From contig NZ_CP109598.1 in assembly GCF_036327775.1 (NCBI RefSeq), positions 6,677,501-6,741,500 on the forward strand: 64,000 nt of DNA, written 5' to 3'. This document shows positions 33,883 to 42,936 of the stretch, piece by piece. Each line of letters begins with the position of its first letter. Within the stretch, counting starts at the first letter, position 1. The translations under genes and the position numbers were made by a program. Origin of the DNA: Streptomyces sp. NBC_01498 (GTDB lineage Bacteria; Actinomycetota; Actinomycetes; Streptomycetales; Streptomycetaceae). The notes below the pieces were generated by a model, which was given only the letters and a program-made list of their open reading frames with translations, searched no databases and was not told the origin of the DNA.

Positions 33883-34553
33883 AGCAGCCCCCTCTCGGTC
33901 AGGGTCCGGACCTCCGGCACGTCGAAGTCGTCCGGTTTGTGGCCGATGGTGGAGACGAACACCCGGCCCGCGCCCCAGGTCCTGGTCCAGACGGCGGGCA
34001 TCGTGACCGGCCGGGACCGGTCCTCGTCCGCCTCGAACCCGATGGTCGCGAGCGTGTCGATCAGCGGGTCGGTGAGGGTCCAGTAGCGCTCGGTGTGCAC
34101 CTGGAAGTCGGCCAGCCCGCCGACGACGGGATGGTCCGCGTGCTCCGGGAGGATGCGCACGGTGTGGTCGCTGAAGCCCGGTGGATGCGTCAGGAACTGT
34201 CCGCCGGTGAGGAGTTGGTAGCCGACGCTGCCGCGGAAGGAGTCGACGACACCGCCGTGCCAGCCCGCGAAGCCCGTGCCCGCCCGGACGGCCGAGACGA
34301 GTCCGTCGCACTGCTCCTGGCTGATCTCGCCCATGGTCCAGCACTGGACGATCAGGTCGGTGGCGGCGAGGAGCGGGGCGTCGGTGTACACGTCGAGGGT
34401 GTCGGCCGTCTCGACCGTGTACCCCCGCTCCCGGAGGAACGGCAGGAAGAGATCGGTGACGGTGACGGGCAGGTGCCCCTCCCAGCCGCCGCGTACGACC
34501 AGCGCGCGCCGGGGGCCGGGAACGGGCGGCGGGCCCGGGGTGGTGTCCGTCAT
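33867..34553 (-). CDS. ThuA-domain protein
   Basis: A 228-residue ThuA-like protein of class-I glutamine-amidotransferase-like fold. It shows ALVVRGGWEGHLPVTVTDLF, DLIVQCWTMGEISQEQ, GTGFAGWHGGVVDSFR and FVSTIGHKPDDFD. The ThuA family is linked to trehalose/maltitol and 3-keto-sugar utilisation, often next to Gfo/Idh oxidoreductases, exactly as here. No signal peptide. It overlaps the dehydratase gene upstream by 4 bp (ATGA), so translation is coupled. Reaction unknown. Confidence 0.88.
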   Translation of the reverse strand: MTDTTPGPPPVPGPRRALVVRGGWEGHLPVTVTDLFLPFLRERGYTVETADTLDVYTDAPLLAATDLIVQCWTMGEISQEQCDGLVSAVRAGTGFAGWHGGVVDSFRGSVGYQLLTGGQFLTHPPGFSDHTVRILPEHADHPVVGGLADFQVHTERYWTLTDPLIDTLATIGFEADEDRSRPVTMPAVWTRTWGAGRVFVSTIGHKPDDFDVPEVRTLTERGLLWASR

Positions 34554-35836
34554 GGTCGTTGCACGCTCCCGTCGGTGTTGCGCAGCAGGGCCCAGCGGTC
34601 GTGTTCCAGCGGCGCGGGCACCGGGTGTCTGCGGGCCGCCGCCTCGTCGAAGTCGACGCCGTGACCGGGCGTCCCGTGCGGGAACAGCGCGCCGTCGCGT
34701 GCCACGATCGTGCCGGGGAATACATCGAGCACGGCGGGCCTGAACACGGCGGCCTCCTGGACGCCGAAGGCGTGGCTGCTGATGTTCATGGCGAGCGTGG
34801 CGGCCTGGGCGACGGGGCTGACGTCGGCGGGGCCGTGCGGGGCGAGCCGTACGCCGCGCAACTCGCAGGCGACGGCGAGCTTGCGGGCGGGGGTGAGCCC
34901 GCCGAGGGTGGGGACCCGGATCCGGGCGAAGTCGATGGCCGGGCCGTCGAGCAGCGGCAGGAACTGGCCGATGTCGTGGAAGAGTTCACCGACGGCGAGC
35001 GGGACGGGGGAGCCGGCGCGCAGCGCGGCGAAGTGGCCCGCGTCCTCGGGGGCGAGCAGGTCCTCCACGAAGTACAGCCCGGCGTCCTCGACCCGGCGCA
35101 GGAAGTCCCGCGCCTGCCGGGGGTCGAGCCGTTCGTGTACGTCGTGCAGCAACTCGACCTCGTCGCCGACCCGTTCGCGTACCTCGGTGAGGACGCGGGG
35201 CACGGTGCGCACGTACGCGGCGGAGTCCCACGGCACCGAACGGGTGCGCAGCGCGTGCGCGTCGGCGGCGGGCGCGGCACCGGTGCCGTAGGTGTCGGCG
35301 CCGGGGACGGCGGCCTGGACGCGGACATGGCGGTAACCGCGCTCGCGCGCCGCCACCACCCGGTCGGCGATCTCGGCCGCGTCCGTGCCGCTGACATGGG
35401 TGTAGGCGTCCGCGCGGGTGCGGACCCGGCCGCCGAACAGCGAGTACAGGGGCGCGCCGAGGCGCTTGGCCTTGAGGTCCCACAGAGCGACGTCGATCCC
35501 GCCGAGCGCGTTGCCGCTGATCGAACCGCCCCTCCAGTAGGCGCTGTTGAGCATCAGCCGGTGGAGGTCCTCGATGTCGTCGGGGTCGCGCCCGACGAGC
35601 ATGGGCGCCAGGTAGTCGTCCAGCACGGACCGGACGGCGAGGGTGCGCTGCGGGTCGCTGGCGCAGCCGAGGCCGTACAGGCCGGGCTCGTTGGTCTCGA
35701 CGCGGACGATCAGATGGGGGCAGCCGTGCGGTGCGGTGAGGAAGGTGGAGACGGCCGTGATGCGGATTCTCGCGCCCCGTTCCTCGACCCAGGGAGCGGG
35801 AGCGAGGATGTCGGAGCGGGCATCAGGCGGTGCCAT
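34550..35836 (-). CDS. Enolase-superfamily dehydratase (mannonate dehydratase/RspA-like)
   Basis: A 428-residue acid-sugar dehydratase. The N-terminal capping domain contains GLYGLGCASDP. The barrel shows RVQAAVPGADTYG (as in the ManD/RspA group), metal ligands in LLHDVHERLDP (Asp), FVEDLLAPED (Glu) and AVGELFHD (Glu), and catalytic His in LAPHGPADVSPVA. This pattern fits D-mannonate or D-gluconate-type dehydratases that form 2-keto-3-deoxy sugar acids; some family members have weak or no activity. First gene of the operon, ATG at 35836 after GAGGGAG. Confidence 0.87.
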   Translation of the reverse strand: MAPPDARSDILAPAPWVEERGARIRITAVSTFLTAPHGCPHLIVRVETNEPGLYGLGCASDPQRTLAVRSVLDDYLAPMLVGRDPDDIEDLHRLMLNSAYWRGGSISGNALGGIDVALWDLKAKRLGAPLYSLFGGRVRTRADAYTHVSGTDAAEIADRVVAARERGYRHVRVQAAVPGADTYGTGAAPAADAHALRTRSVPWDSAAYVRTVPRVLTEVRERVGDEVELLHDVHERLDPRQARDFLRRVEDAGLYFVEDLLAPEDAGHFAALRAGSPVPLAVGELFHDIGQFLPLLDGPAIDFARIRVPTLGGLTPARKLAVACELRGVRLAPHGPADVSPVAQAATLAMNISSHAFGVQEAAVFRPAVLDVFPGTIVARDGALFPHGTPGHGVDFDEAAARRHPVPAPLEHDRWALLRNTDGSVQRP

Positions 35837-35853
35837 ACGAACTCCCTCGTACA

Positions 35854-35910
35854 GATAGCAGGATGATGTACGTCTATCCGAACGTAGAGAGCGGGGCTTT
35901 AATTTGTCAA
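35854..35910 (-). promoter_or_regulatory. Promoter and inverted repeat before the dehydratase operon
   Basis: Minus-strand TTGACA (35910-35905) and TACGTT (35886-35881) are separated by 18 bp. Downstream of the -10, GATAG (35854-35858) and CTATC (35874-35878) form an inverted repeat, placing a possible operator over the transcription start. The adjacent IclR or the ROK fusion are candidate ligands. Confidence 0.6.
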
Positions 35911-35940
35911 TGACTCTACCAATTATGGGCCGCGGCGTCG

Positions 35941-36735
35941 TCAGTGCTGTCCGAGGCGTTTGAGGAGAGTCCGCAACGCGTGTGCGGCCTCCGTGACGGC
36001 CCCGGCGATCTCCTGCGCGCGGGTGTCGTCCATCCGGGTCTTGGGGGCGGAACAGCTGAGCGCGTCGCCGCCGCCGCGCCCGGTGCCGAGCGCCACGGCC
36101 ACGCACCGGATGTCCACGGAGTTCTCGCCGTCGTCCATCGCCCAGCCCCGGAGCCGGGCCTCCGCGAGCTGGCGGATCAGCTCGTCGGGGTCGGTCACCG
36201 TGTCGGGGGTGAGCCGGGCCAGCGGCCAGGCCAGCCGGCGCTGCACCTCCGCCGCGTCGTACTGCGACAGCATCGCCTTGCCGAGCGCCGTCGCATGGGC
36301 CGGCAGCCGCCGCCCCACCGCCGAGTACATCCGCAGCGCGTGCCGTGACTCGCGTTTGGCCAGGTAGACGACGTCCGTCCCGTCCAGCCTGCCCAGATGC
36401 ACCGACTCGCCGGTCTCCTCGGCGAGCGCGTCGAGCACCGGCCCGGCCAGGCTCGCGACGTCGTCGCCCTCCAGATAGGCGGTCCCCGTCAGCAGGGCCT
36501 TGAGGCCCAGGCTGTAGCGGGTGCCCGAGGCGTCCAGGTCCACCCAGCGCCGTGCCTCCATGGTGCGCAGGATCGCGTGCAGGCTGCTCTTCGGCACCGC
36601 CATCGCGCTCGCCATCTCGGCGAGCGAGAGCCGGGCGCCCTCGGTGCCGAGCAGTTCGAGCACCTCCAGCACCCGGGCCGCCGACTTGACCTCTTCGGGC
36701 TTGCGCCCGCGCGCAGTTGCTGCCACCGATTCCAC
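35941..36735 (-). CDS. IclR-family transcriptional regulator
   Basis: A 264-residue IclR protein. The winged helix covers about residues 17-75 (SLAEMASAMAVPKSSLHAIL, RTMEARRWVDLD). The GAF-like effector domain follows, with the diagnostic ALGKAMLSQYDAAEV and the C-terminal NSVDIRCVAVAL stretch. IclR regulators typically control aromatic or sugar-acid catabolism. It sits between the dehydratase operon (same strand, 104 bp) and the divergent ABC importer operon, so it could control both. GTG 36735 follows GGAGG. Confidence 0.92.
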   Translation of the reverse strand: MESVAATARGRKPEEVKSAARVLEVLELLGTEGARLSLAEMASAMAVPKSSLHAILRTMEARRWVDLDASGTRYSLGLKALLTGTAYLEGDDVASLAGPVLDALAEETGESVHLGRLDGTDVVYLAKRESRHALRMYSAVGRRLPAHATALGKAMLSQYDAAEVQRRLAWPLARLTPDTVTDPDELIRQLAEARLRGWAMDDGENSVDIRCVAVALGTGRGGGDALSCSAPKTRMDDTRAQEIAGAVTEAAHALRTLLKRLGQH

Positions 36736-36800
36736 GGAACCTCCGCTTCCCGCACCGGTGCCCCTCGGCGAACCGGCCAGCACGATTCTCGACGTGCGTC

Positions 36801-36861
36801 TTGACGCTATATCACCGCGACCATAAGTTCAGTCACTCCAACGTCATTCGGTCTTCTGAAC
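36801..36861 (+). promoter_or_regulatory. Promoter and spaced inverted repeat before ABC importer operon
   Basis: TTGACG (36801-36806) and TAAGTT (36824-36829) are separated by 17 bp. The -10 overlaps GTTCAG (36827-36832), which is the perfect complement of CTGAAC (36856-36861) 23 bp further on. The spaced repeat may be bound by the divergent IclR. Confidence 0.6.
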
Positions 36862-36882
36862 GGTTGATCTGAGGTAGAGCCC

Positions 36883-38265
36883 ATGCGCACATCTTTCGCG
36901 CGGAATGTCCGGCTGGTGGCTCTGGCCGCGACCACCGCGCTCACGCTCACCACCCTCTCCGCCTGCGGCGGCTCGTCCGGCTCCGGAGGCGACGCGGACT
37001 CCCTGGAGATGTGGACGTTCAAGCAGTCCCACGTCGGCGCCCTGCGCGCGGCGGCCAAGGAGTTCAAGGAAGAGACCGGCATCACCGTCACCGTCGAGGC
37101 GTACACACCCGACGACGCCTACACCACCAAGGTGCAGAGCTCGGCCAAGACCGGCGACCTGCCCGACGTCCTCGAAGTGCACTCCGACGGCGAGGACTTC
37201 GTCCTCGGCGCGGCCGGAGTCACCGCCGACCTCCAGGACGAGGTCCCGGACTCCTGGAGCGGACGCTTCCAGGAGGCGATCCGGGACTCGGGCACCGTCA
37301 CCGCCCAGAAGTTCAAGGAGTCCCAGGCCAAGGACTCCACCTTCAAGGGCGTCGAGGAGAACCAGCGCTTCAGCGTGCCGCTGACCGCCGGCACCTTCGG
37401 CATCGTCTACGCCGACAAGAAGAAGCTGGCCGACGCCGGAATCACCGAGGCCCCCGCCACCTGGGAGGAATTCCTGGAGGCGCTGGAGGCCACCCACCAC
37501 AAGGACCCCAAGAACGGAGGCGTCAGCCTCGGCCTCAAGGTCAAGTCCACCGGTATCAACTGGGTCCTCCAGCAACTCGCCTTCGCCCAGCTCGGCAAGG
37601 AGGACTACGAGAAGCTCTGGGGCCGGGACAAGAGCGCCGACTTCGGCTCGCCCAACGGCATCGAGGTCCTGTCCCTCTACGACCGGATCACCCCGTACTG
37701 GATGCCGGGCAGCCAGTCCCTCACCATCGACGAGGCCGACCAGGCGTTCGCCCAGGGGAAGTCGGCCTTCGCCATCGGCGGCACCTTCACCCTCGCCTTC
37801 CTCCAGCAGAACGGGGTGAAGGCCGACGACATCCTCGCCTTCGGACTGCCCGCCCCCCGGGACGGCGCGATACCCGACCGCGCGCTCGGCCCGATCGCAC
37901 TGACCGGACTGAGCCTCACCGCCACCAGCGAGCAGCCCGACAACGCCAAGAAGTGGATGGAGTTCCTCTCCGGCACCGACGTCGCCGCCAACTTCGCCAA
38001 GGCCGGCAGCGACCTGCCCGCCACCGAACTCGGCGCCGACTCCGCCAAGGTCCTCGGCCCCGCGCTCACCGCCATGATGGAGAGCTTCCAGGGCACCCCC
38101 GAGACCACCTACGACCCGTACCTCAGCGACTTCCGGCCGCCGGGCTACGACCAGGACCGGGCCGGCGAACTCCTCGCCGAACTCACACCCCTGGGGAAGG
38201 AGACACCGGCGCAGACGGGCGCCAAGCTCCGCGGACTGAACAGCGACTACTGGGCGACGCAGTGA
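36883..38265 (+). CDS. ABC sugar importer substrate-binding lipoprotein
   Basis: A 460-residue extracellular solute-binding protein of family 1. The lipobox is TLSACGG, with Cys near residue 28 followed by a Ser/Gly linker. The two-lobe fold is recognisable from SLEMWTFKQSHVGALRAAAK, TGDLPDVLEVHSDG, IVYADKKKLADAGI, TWEEFLEALEA and AFAIGGTFTLAF. It delivers a sugar or oligosaccharide to the two permeases encoded next. The GTGA overlap (4 bp) with the first permease shows a tight operon. Confidence 0.92.
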   Translation: MRTSFARNVRLVALAATTALTLTTLSACGGSSGSGGDADSLEMWTFKQSHVGALRAAAKEFKEETGITVTVEAYTPDDAYTTKVQSSAKTGDLPDVLEVHSDGEDFVLGAAGVTADLQDEVPDSWSGRFQEAIRDSGTVTAQKFKESQAKDSTFKGVEENQRFSVPLTAGTFGIVYADKKKLADAGITEAPATWEEFLEALEATHHKDPKNGGVSLGLKVKSTGINWVLQQLAFAQLGKEDYEKLWGRDKSADFGSPNGIEVLSLYDRITPYWMPGSQSLTIDEADQAFAQGKSAFAIGGTFTLAFLQQNGVKADDILAFGLPAPRDGAIPDRALGPIALTGLSLTATSEQPDNAKKWMEFLSGTDVAANFAKAGSDLPATELGADSAKVLGPALTAMMESFQGTPETTYDPYLSDFRPPGYDQDRAGELLAELTPLGKETPAQTGAKLRGLNSDYWATQ

Positions 38266-39284
38266 CCACAGCGCCTCGCGGCACCGCGCACGAGAAGGCC
38301 GGGGGCGGCACGGACCGTACGCCCCCGGCCGGGGACACCACCGCCGCGGAGCGCCCCGGCGGCCCCGGCGCACGGCCCCCGCGCCGGCGGATCAGGACCG
38401 AGACCGTCTCGGGCTACCTGTTCGTCGCCCCCGCCGTCGTCCTCTTCGCCGTCATGGGCCTCTACACCGTCGGCTACGGCTTCCTGCTGAGCTTCGCGTC
38501 CTGGAACGGCTTCATGCCGCACTGGACCTGGGTCGGCCTCGACAACTACGCCGACCTGCTCTGGCGCAGTCCCGTCTACGCGCCCCGGGTGCGTGACGCG
38601 GGCCTCAACACGCTCTGGGTCATGACCGCCGTACCGGTGCTGACCGTCGTCGTGTCCTTTCCGCTGGCCGTCCTGCTCAACCGGGCGCGCCGGATGCGGT
38701 CCGTCCTCCGGTCGGTCTACTTCCTGCCGTACGTCACCAGCGGCATCGCCGTCTTCTTCGCCTGGCAGTACATCCTGAAGCCGGACGGCGCCGTCAACCT
38801 GCTGCTGGAGCAGCTCGGACTCGGCTCCCTCCAGCAGCCGCAGGGCTGGCTCGGCAATCCCGACACCGCCCTGCCCACCATGATCGTGGTCACCGTGTGG
38901 GGCGCCGTCCCCGTCTCCATGCTGCTGTATCTGACGGGTCTTCAGACCATCGACGCCAGTCTCCTGGAAGCCGCCGAACTCGACGGCGCCGGCTGGTGGC
39001 GCACCCAACTGTCCGTCGTCTGGCCCCTGTTGCGCCCGATCACCGCGATCGTCGTCCTGCTCAATCTGCGCGACTCGCTCCAGGGCTTCCAGACCTTCCT
39101 GGTGATGACCAACGGCGGCCCCGGCGACCACACCAACGTGCTCGGCCTGGAGGCGTACAGCCTCGCCTTCCTCAAGGAACTGCGGCCCACCCTCGGCCTC
39201 GCGAGCGCGCTCGGCTGGCTGCTGTTCGCCGCCGCCCTGCTACTGGCCCTGATCAATCTCCGAGCGCTGCGGAGCAAGACATGA
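38262..39284 (+). CDS. ABC sugar permease (MalF-type)
   Basis: A 340-residue inner-membrane permease. A 45-residue hydrophilic N-terminus precedes six transmembrane helices, starting VSGYLFVAPAVVLFAVMGLY. The EAA loop is seen in EAAELDGAGWWRTQLSVVWPLLRP (positions about 245-270), contacting the ATPase. No ATP-binding subunit is encoded in this locus, which in Streptomyces usually means the shared MsiK ATPase is used. Starts at GTG 38262 and overlaps the next permease by 4 bp. Confidence 0.92.
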   Translation: MTTAPRGTAHEKAGGGTDRTPPAGDTTAAERPGGPGARPPRRRIRTETVSGYLFVAPAVVLFAVMGLYTVGYGFLLSFASWNGFMPHWTWVGLDNYADLLWRSPVYAPRVRDAGLNTLWVMTAVPVLTVVVSFPLAVLLNRARRMRSVLRSVYFLPYVTSGIAVFFAWQYILKPDGAVNLLLEQLGLGSLQQPQGWLGNPDTALPTMIVVTVWGAVPVSMLLYLTGLQTIDASLLEAAELDGAGWWRTQLSVVWPLLRPITAIVVLLNLRDSLQGFQTFLVMTNGGPGDHTNVLGLEAYSLAFLKELRPTLGLASALGWLLFAAALLLALINLRALRSKT

Positions 39285-40192
39285 CGTCGATCCCCCCGGC
39301 CGGCACGCGAGACCGCACGACCGGAGGAGCACCCCGGGCGGGCGGCGGCGCCCCCTCCGGCGCGGCCCGTACCCGCCGGATCCTCGCCCGTACCGTCGTC
39401 GGTCTGCTGCTCGCCGGATACGGCCTGGTCAGCGTGTACCCGTTCCTCTGGATGGTGTCGGCCGCCTTCAAGGACAGGATCGAGGTGGTCCGCGGCGGTC
39501 ATCTGATCCCGGAGAACCCCACCCTCGACACCCTGGTCGACACCTGGAACACGCTGCACTTCTTCGACTTCTTCCTCAACAGCCTGCTGGTCACCCTCTA
39601 CACCGTGGTCCTCACACTGGTGATCTACGCGGCGGCCGGCTACGCCTTCGCCGTCCTGCGCTTCCCCGGACGCCTCCTCCTGTCGAGACTGTTCGTGTCG
39701 CTGCTCTTCGTGCCCGGTGTGACGGTGATGCTGCCGATCGTGCTCCTGGAGAACGAGCTGGGCATCCTCGGCACCCACTGGGGGCTGGTGCTGCCCTTCG
39801 TCAACGGCGGAGCCCCGCTGTCGATCCTGCTGATGACCGGCGCGTTCGCCGCCATCCCCGGCGAACTCCGCGACTCCGCGAGGGTCGACGGCGCGAGCGA
39901 GTTCCGGATCTTCCTCAACATCCATCTGCCGCTGGCCCAACCCGCCCTGATCACCGTGGCGTTGCTCACCGCGATCCCGACCTGGAACGAGTACCTGCTC
40001 AGCCGTGTCTCCCTCAACGACCGCTCGGCCTTCACCCTGCCGCTCGGCCTCCAGACCCTCGCGGCCGAGAACGTCCCCCAGTACAACAACCTGATGGCCG
40101 GAGCACTGATCGTGGTCATTCCCGTCGTCCTTCTCTTCCTCTGCCTCCAGCGCTACTTCGTCAACGGTCTCGTCGGGGCGGTGAAGGGCTGA
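39281..40192 (+). CDS. ABC sugar permease (MalG-type)
   Basis: A 303-residue permease with six transmembrane helices, starting near RILARTVVGLLLAGYGLVS. The typical MalG features are FLNSLLVTLYTVVLTLVIYA, LFVPGVTVMLPIVL and the EAA-like loop RDSARVDGASEFRIFLNIHL. It pairs with the upstream MalF-type permease. The stop codon overlaps the ATG of the epimerase by one base (TGATG), extending the operon. Confidence 0.92.
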   Translation: MTSIPPAGTRDRTTGGAPRAGGGAPSGAARTRRILARTVVGLLLAGYGLVSVYPFLWMVSAAFKDRIEVVRGGHLIPENPTLDTLVDTWNTLHFFDFFLNSLLVTLYTVVLTLVIYAAAGYAFAVLRFPGRLLLSRLFVSLLFVPGVTVMLPIVLLENELGILGTHWGLVLPFVNGGAPLSILLMTGAFAAIPGELRDSARVDGASEFRIFLNIHLPLAQPALITVALLTAIPTWNEYLLSRVSLNDRSAFTLPLGLQTLAAENVPQYNNLMAGALIVVIPVVLLFLCLQRYFVNGLVGAVKG

Positions 40193-41043
40193 TGCGTGTC
40201 CTCGTCACCGGCGCCGCCGGACACATCGGCGGCCATGTCCGCGACGACCTGCTGGCCCACGGCCACCGGATCGTCGCCACCGACCTCGTCCCCGTCGACG
40301 ACCCGAGGGCCGACCGCGTCCTCACCGGCGATCTGCGCGACCGGAACCTGGTCCGCGACGCCCTGCTCGGCGTCGACGCCGTCGTCCATCTCGGCGCCAT
40401 TCCGCACCCCAACTCCGACGACGACAGCGACCTGTTCGCCACCAACTGCCTCACCGCGCACCGGGTGCTGGACGAGGCGGGCCGCGCCGGTGTCCGCCGC
40501 GTCGTCGCCGCGTCCAGCCTCTCCGCCGTGGGACTCGCCTGGTCACCGGTGCCGCAGTCGCCGCGCTACGTACCCCTGGACGAGGAGCACCCCCCGCTCG
40601 TCCAGGACCCGTACGGGCTCTCCAAGCTCGTCCTGGAGGAGACCGCCCGCGCCACCCACCGGCGCCACGGCACCGACATCGTCTGCCTGCGCCTCCCGTT
40701 CACCGGGACCGGCGAACGGCTGACGAAACAACTCGCCGCCGTACGCGCCGACCCGGCCGCCCACCGGAGGGACCTGTGGGGGTGGCTGGACACCAGGGAC
40801 GCCGCCAGGGCCGTACGGTACGCGCTCCGCGCCGAACTGACGGGATGTCACATCCTCAATGTGACGGCCGACGACACGTCGTCACCGGTACCGACCGCCG
40901 ACCTGCTCGAAGAGCACCACCCGGGCGTGCCCTCCTTCGCCGAACTCACCGGCCACGCCTCGCTGTTCGACACCTCCGCCTGCGCGCGCCTGCTGGGCTT
41001 CGCGCCGAAGCACCGCAGGGCTCCGGCCGGGGACGCGACATGA
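40192..41043 (+). CDS. NAD-dependent epimerase/dehydratase, uronate dehydrogenase-like
   Basis: A 283-residue extended SDR. It has the GAAGHIGGHV nucleotide loop, a VVHLGAIPHPNS strand, a catalytic Ser region VVAASSLSAVG and the YxxxK pair in DPYGLSKLVLEE. The HLGAI and short-length pattern resembles uronate dehydrogenases and related sugar epimerases. Encoded at the end of the importer operon, it probably acts on the imported sugar or its acid; with the neighbouring mannonate-dehydratase-like enzyme this suggests a uronic-acid pathway. Substrate is inferred only. Confidence 0.82.
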   Translation: MRVLVTGAAGHIGGHVRDDLLAHGHRIVATDLVPVDDPRADRVLTGDLRDRNLVRDALLGVDAVVHLGAIPHPNSDDDSDLFATNCLTAHRVLDEAGRAGVRRVVAASSLSAVGLAWSPVPQSPRYVPLDEEHPPLVQDPYGLSKLVLEETARATHRRHGTDIVCLRLPFTGTGERLTKQLAAVRADPAAHRRDLWGWLDTRDAARAVRYALRAELTGCHILNVTADDTSSPVPTADLLEEHHPGVPSFAELTGHASLFDTSACARLLGFAPKHRRAPAGDAT

Positions 41044-41361
41044 CCCGGGCCGGTCGGGGGAGCGCGGCCTCGGTGACCTGCCCCCGGGGCCGTACGCCGC
41101 CGACCACCGCGCGGTGATCCGGCCCGGCCCCGAGCGTCGACCGCAGCACGCCGACCTCAGACCGCCGCCGGTGATCCGGCCCCGACGCCGAGCACCGACC
41201 GCCGCGCGCCGGGCGGGGGCCGGGCGACCCGGTGATCACCGCGGCTCCCGCAGGTCCGGGCGGTGCGCCCGCGCGGACCCCGACCGTCCGCGCGGCCGGG
41301 ACCTGGGGTTAGGCTCGGGCTCGCCGCCGACTCGCGGCGGAGAAATCGGAGAACGCGCACC
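41044..41361. repeat. Intergenic region with degenerate 54-bp direct repeat
   Basis: No gene seen. Two diverged copies starting GTGATCCGGCCC (41116 and 41170) share a CGAGC..CGACCG core. A short promoter-like stretch near 41310-41350 may serve the GNAT gene. Confidence 0.4.
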
Positions 41362-41916
41362 ATGGACACCGCCCCGCTCCCCGCTCCCGGCCCGCTCACC
41401 TACCGGGACGCCACCCCGGACGACGTCAAGCCGCTCGTCGACCTCATAGAGTCCGCCTACCGGGGCGAGAGTGCCCGCGCCTCCTGGACCTCCGAGGCCG
41501 GTCTGCTGGAGGGGCAGCGCACCGACGTGCGGGGCGTGCTGGAGGTGATCGAGGCCGAGGGCAGCCGGCTGCTGATGGTCGAGACCGGCGGCGAACTCGT
41601 CGCCTGCTGCCAGCTCGAACACCGGGGCCCCGCCGCGTACTTCGGCATGTTCGCCGTCGACCCCCGCGCGCAGGGCGGTGGCCTGGGCAAGCGCGTACTC
41701 GCCGAGGCGGAGCGCCGCGCCCGCGCGGACTGGGGCGTCGGTGAGATGCACATGACCGTGATAATCCAGCGCACGGACCTGATCGCCTGGTACGAGCGGC
41801 GCGGCTACCGCCGTACGGGACAGCTGCTGCCCTTCCCGTACGGCGACGAGCGCTACGGCCTCCCGCAGATCGACGACCTGGCGTTCGAACTGCTGGTCAA
41901 GCCGCTGGACGACTGA
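41362..41916 (+). CDS. GNAT-family N-acetyltransferase
   Basis: A 184-residue acetyltransferase. The acetyl-CoA loop is FAVDPRAQGGGLGKRVLAEA, and the C-terminal motif B is LIAWYERRGYRRTG. The N-terminal strand TYRDATPDDVKPLVDLIESA is typical. The C-terminus (PYGDERYGLPQIDDLAFELL) is seen in a common actinobacterial subgroup with unknown substrate. Single gene. Confidence 0.9.
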   Translation: MDTAPLPAPGPLTYRDATPDDVKPLVDLIESAYRGESARASWTSEAGLLEGQRTDVRGVLEVIEAEGSRLLMVETGGELVACCQLEHRGPAAYFGMFAVDPRAQGGGLGKRVLAEAERRARADWGVGEMHMTVIIQRTDLIAWYERRGYRRTGQLLPFPYGDERYGLPQIDDLAFELLVKPLDD

Positions 41917-41988
41917 CCCGCCGCGCTCCGTACGGCGGTGGTCCGGCCGCCCGGGTGCCGGGTCCGAACGCCCCGCCGGGGCGCCGGG

Positions 41989-42672
41989 TCAGGCCGTGAA
42001 GCGGCCGGTGCGGCGGATCTCCGGGAAGTCGGTGGTCGCGCCGTCCAGGCCGAACGCCCGGACCAGCCGCAACTGCTCCGGTGTGTTCACCACCCACCCG
42101 ATGACCCCGAGCCCCGCCGCGTGCGCGCGCTCGACGGTCTCCAGCGTGAGGCGCCGGATGTTAAGCGCCAGCGAGTCCGCGCCCACCGCGACCGCCCGGT
42201 CCACGACGTCACCGCCCCAGCGGCTGGCGATCAGCACCGTCCGTACGCCGGGCACCAGCGAGGCGATCTCCGCCACGGCCTCGTCGTGGAACGAGGACAC
42301 CTCCACCCGGCCGACCAGCCCCCGCCGCCGGATGACCTCCGCCAGGGCGCGCGCCGCCGCCACATCCTTGATCTCCGCCTGGAGCGGCGACCGCACCGCG
42401 TCCAGGACCTCCTCGAAGACGGGCACCCGCTCGCCCCGTCCCGCGTCCAGCCCCCGCAGCTCCGCCAGGGTCCGCCCGGCGATCGGGCCCGTGCCGTCCG
42501 TCGTACGGTCCAGCTCCGCGTCGTGCATGACGACGAGAGCGCCGTCCTTGCTCAGATGAAGGTCGAGCTCGATGGCGTCCATGCCGGCCCGCTCGGCGTG
42601 CAGGAAGGAGCGCAGGGTGTTCTCGGGTTCGACACCCATCACTCCACGATGACCGATGGTGAGGAAAGTCAA
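41989..42672 (-). CDS. Glycerophosphodiester phosphodiesterase
   Basis: A 227-residue GDPD-family TIM barrel. The catalytic pieces are IGHRGVMGVEPENTL (His and Glu), AIELDLHLSKDGALVVMHD (Glu, Asp and His) and QAEIKD. It hydrolyses glycerophosphodiesters to glycerol-3-phosphate and an alcohol. No signal peptide, so cytosolic. The start is uncertain: the TTG at 42672 is listed because GGAAGCGAG lies before it and the conserved domain begins four residues in; TTG 42738 or GTG 42723 would add an Arg-rich leader. Confidence 0.85.
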   Translation of the reverse strand: MTFLTIGHRGVMGVEPENTLRSFLHAERAGMDAIELDLHLSKDGALVVMHDAELDRTTDGTGPIAGRTLAELRGLDAGRGERVPVFEEVLDAVRSPLQAEIKDVAAARALAEVIRRRGLVGRVEVSSFHDEAVAEIASLVPGVRTVLIASRWGGDVVDRAVAVGADSLALNIRRLTLETVERAHAAGLGVIGWVVNTPEQLRLVRAFGLDGATTDFPEIRRTGRFTA

Positions 42673-42936
42673 GGCTGACTCGCTTCCGTCGTCGGCGGCT
42701 CCCGCGCGGCGCCCGCGCCCCACGCGGCCCGACGGCAAACCCTAGTGGCCACGGTGCGGATACGACCCTTCGCCGTCCGCGTACGTGCCGACAGCTGTTG
42801 TCCAAGGCGTAAGCGGCAGGAAAAACGCCGGTAAACGTGGGGTGCGGCAGGATAATTTGTGACCCCCGCCCTTGTACGGGAGAATCGGAGACCGATACGG
42901 TGCTTTGACGCCAGCTTCTCCCGTGGAGGACACGAC

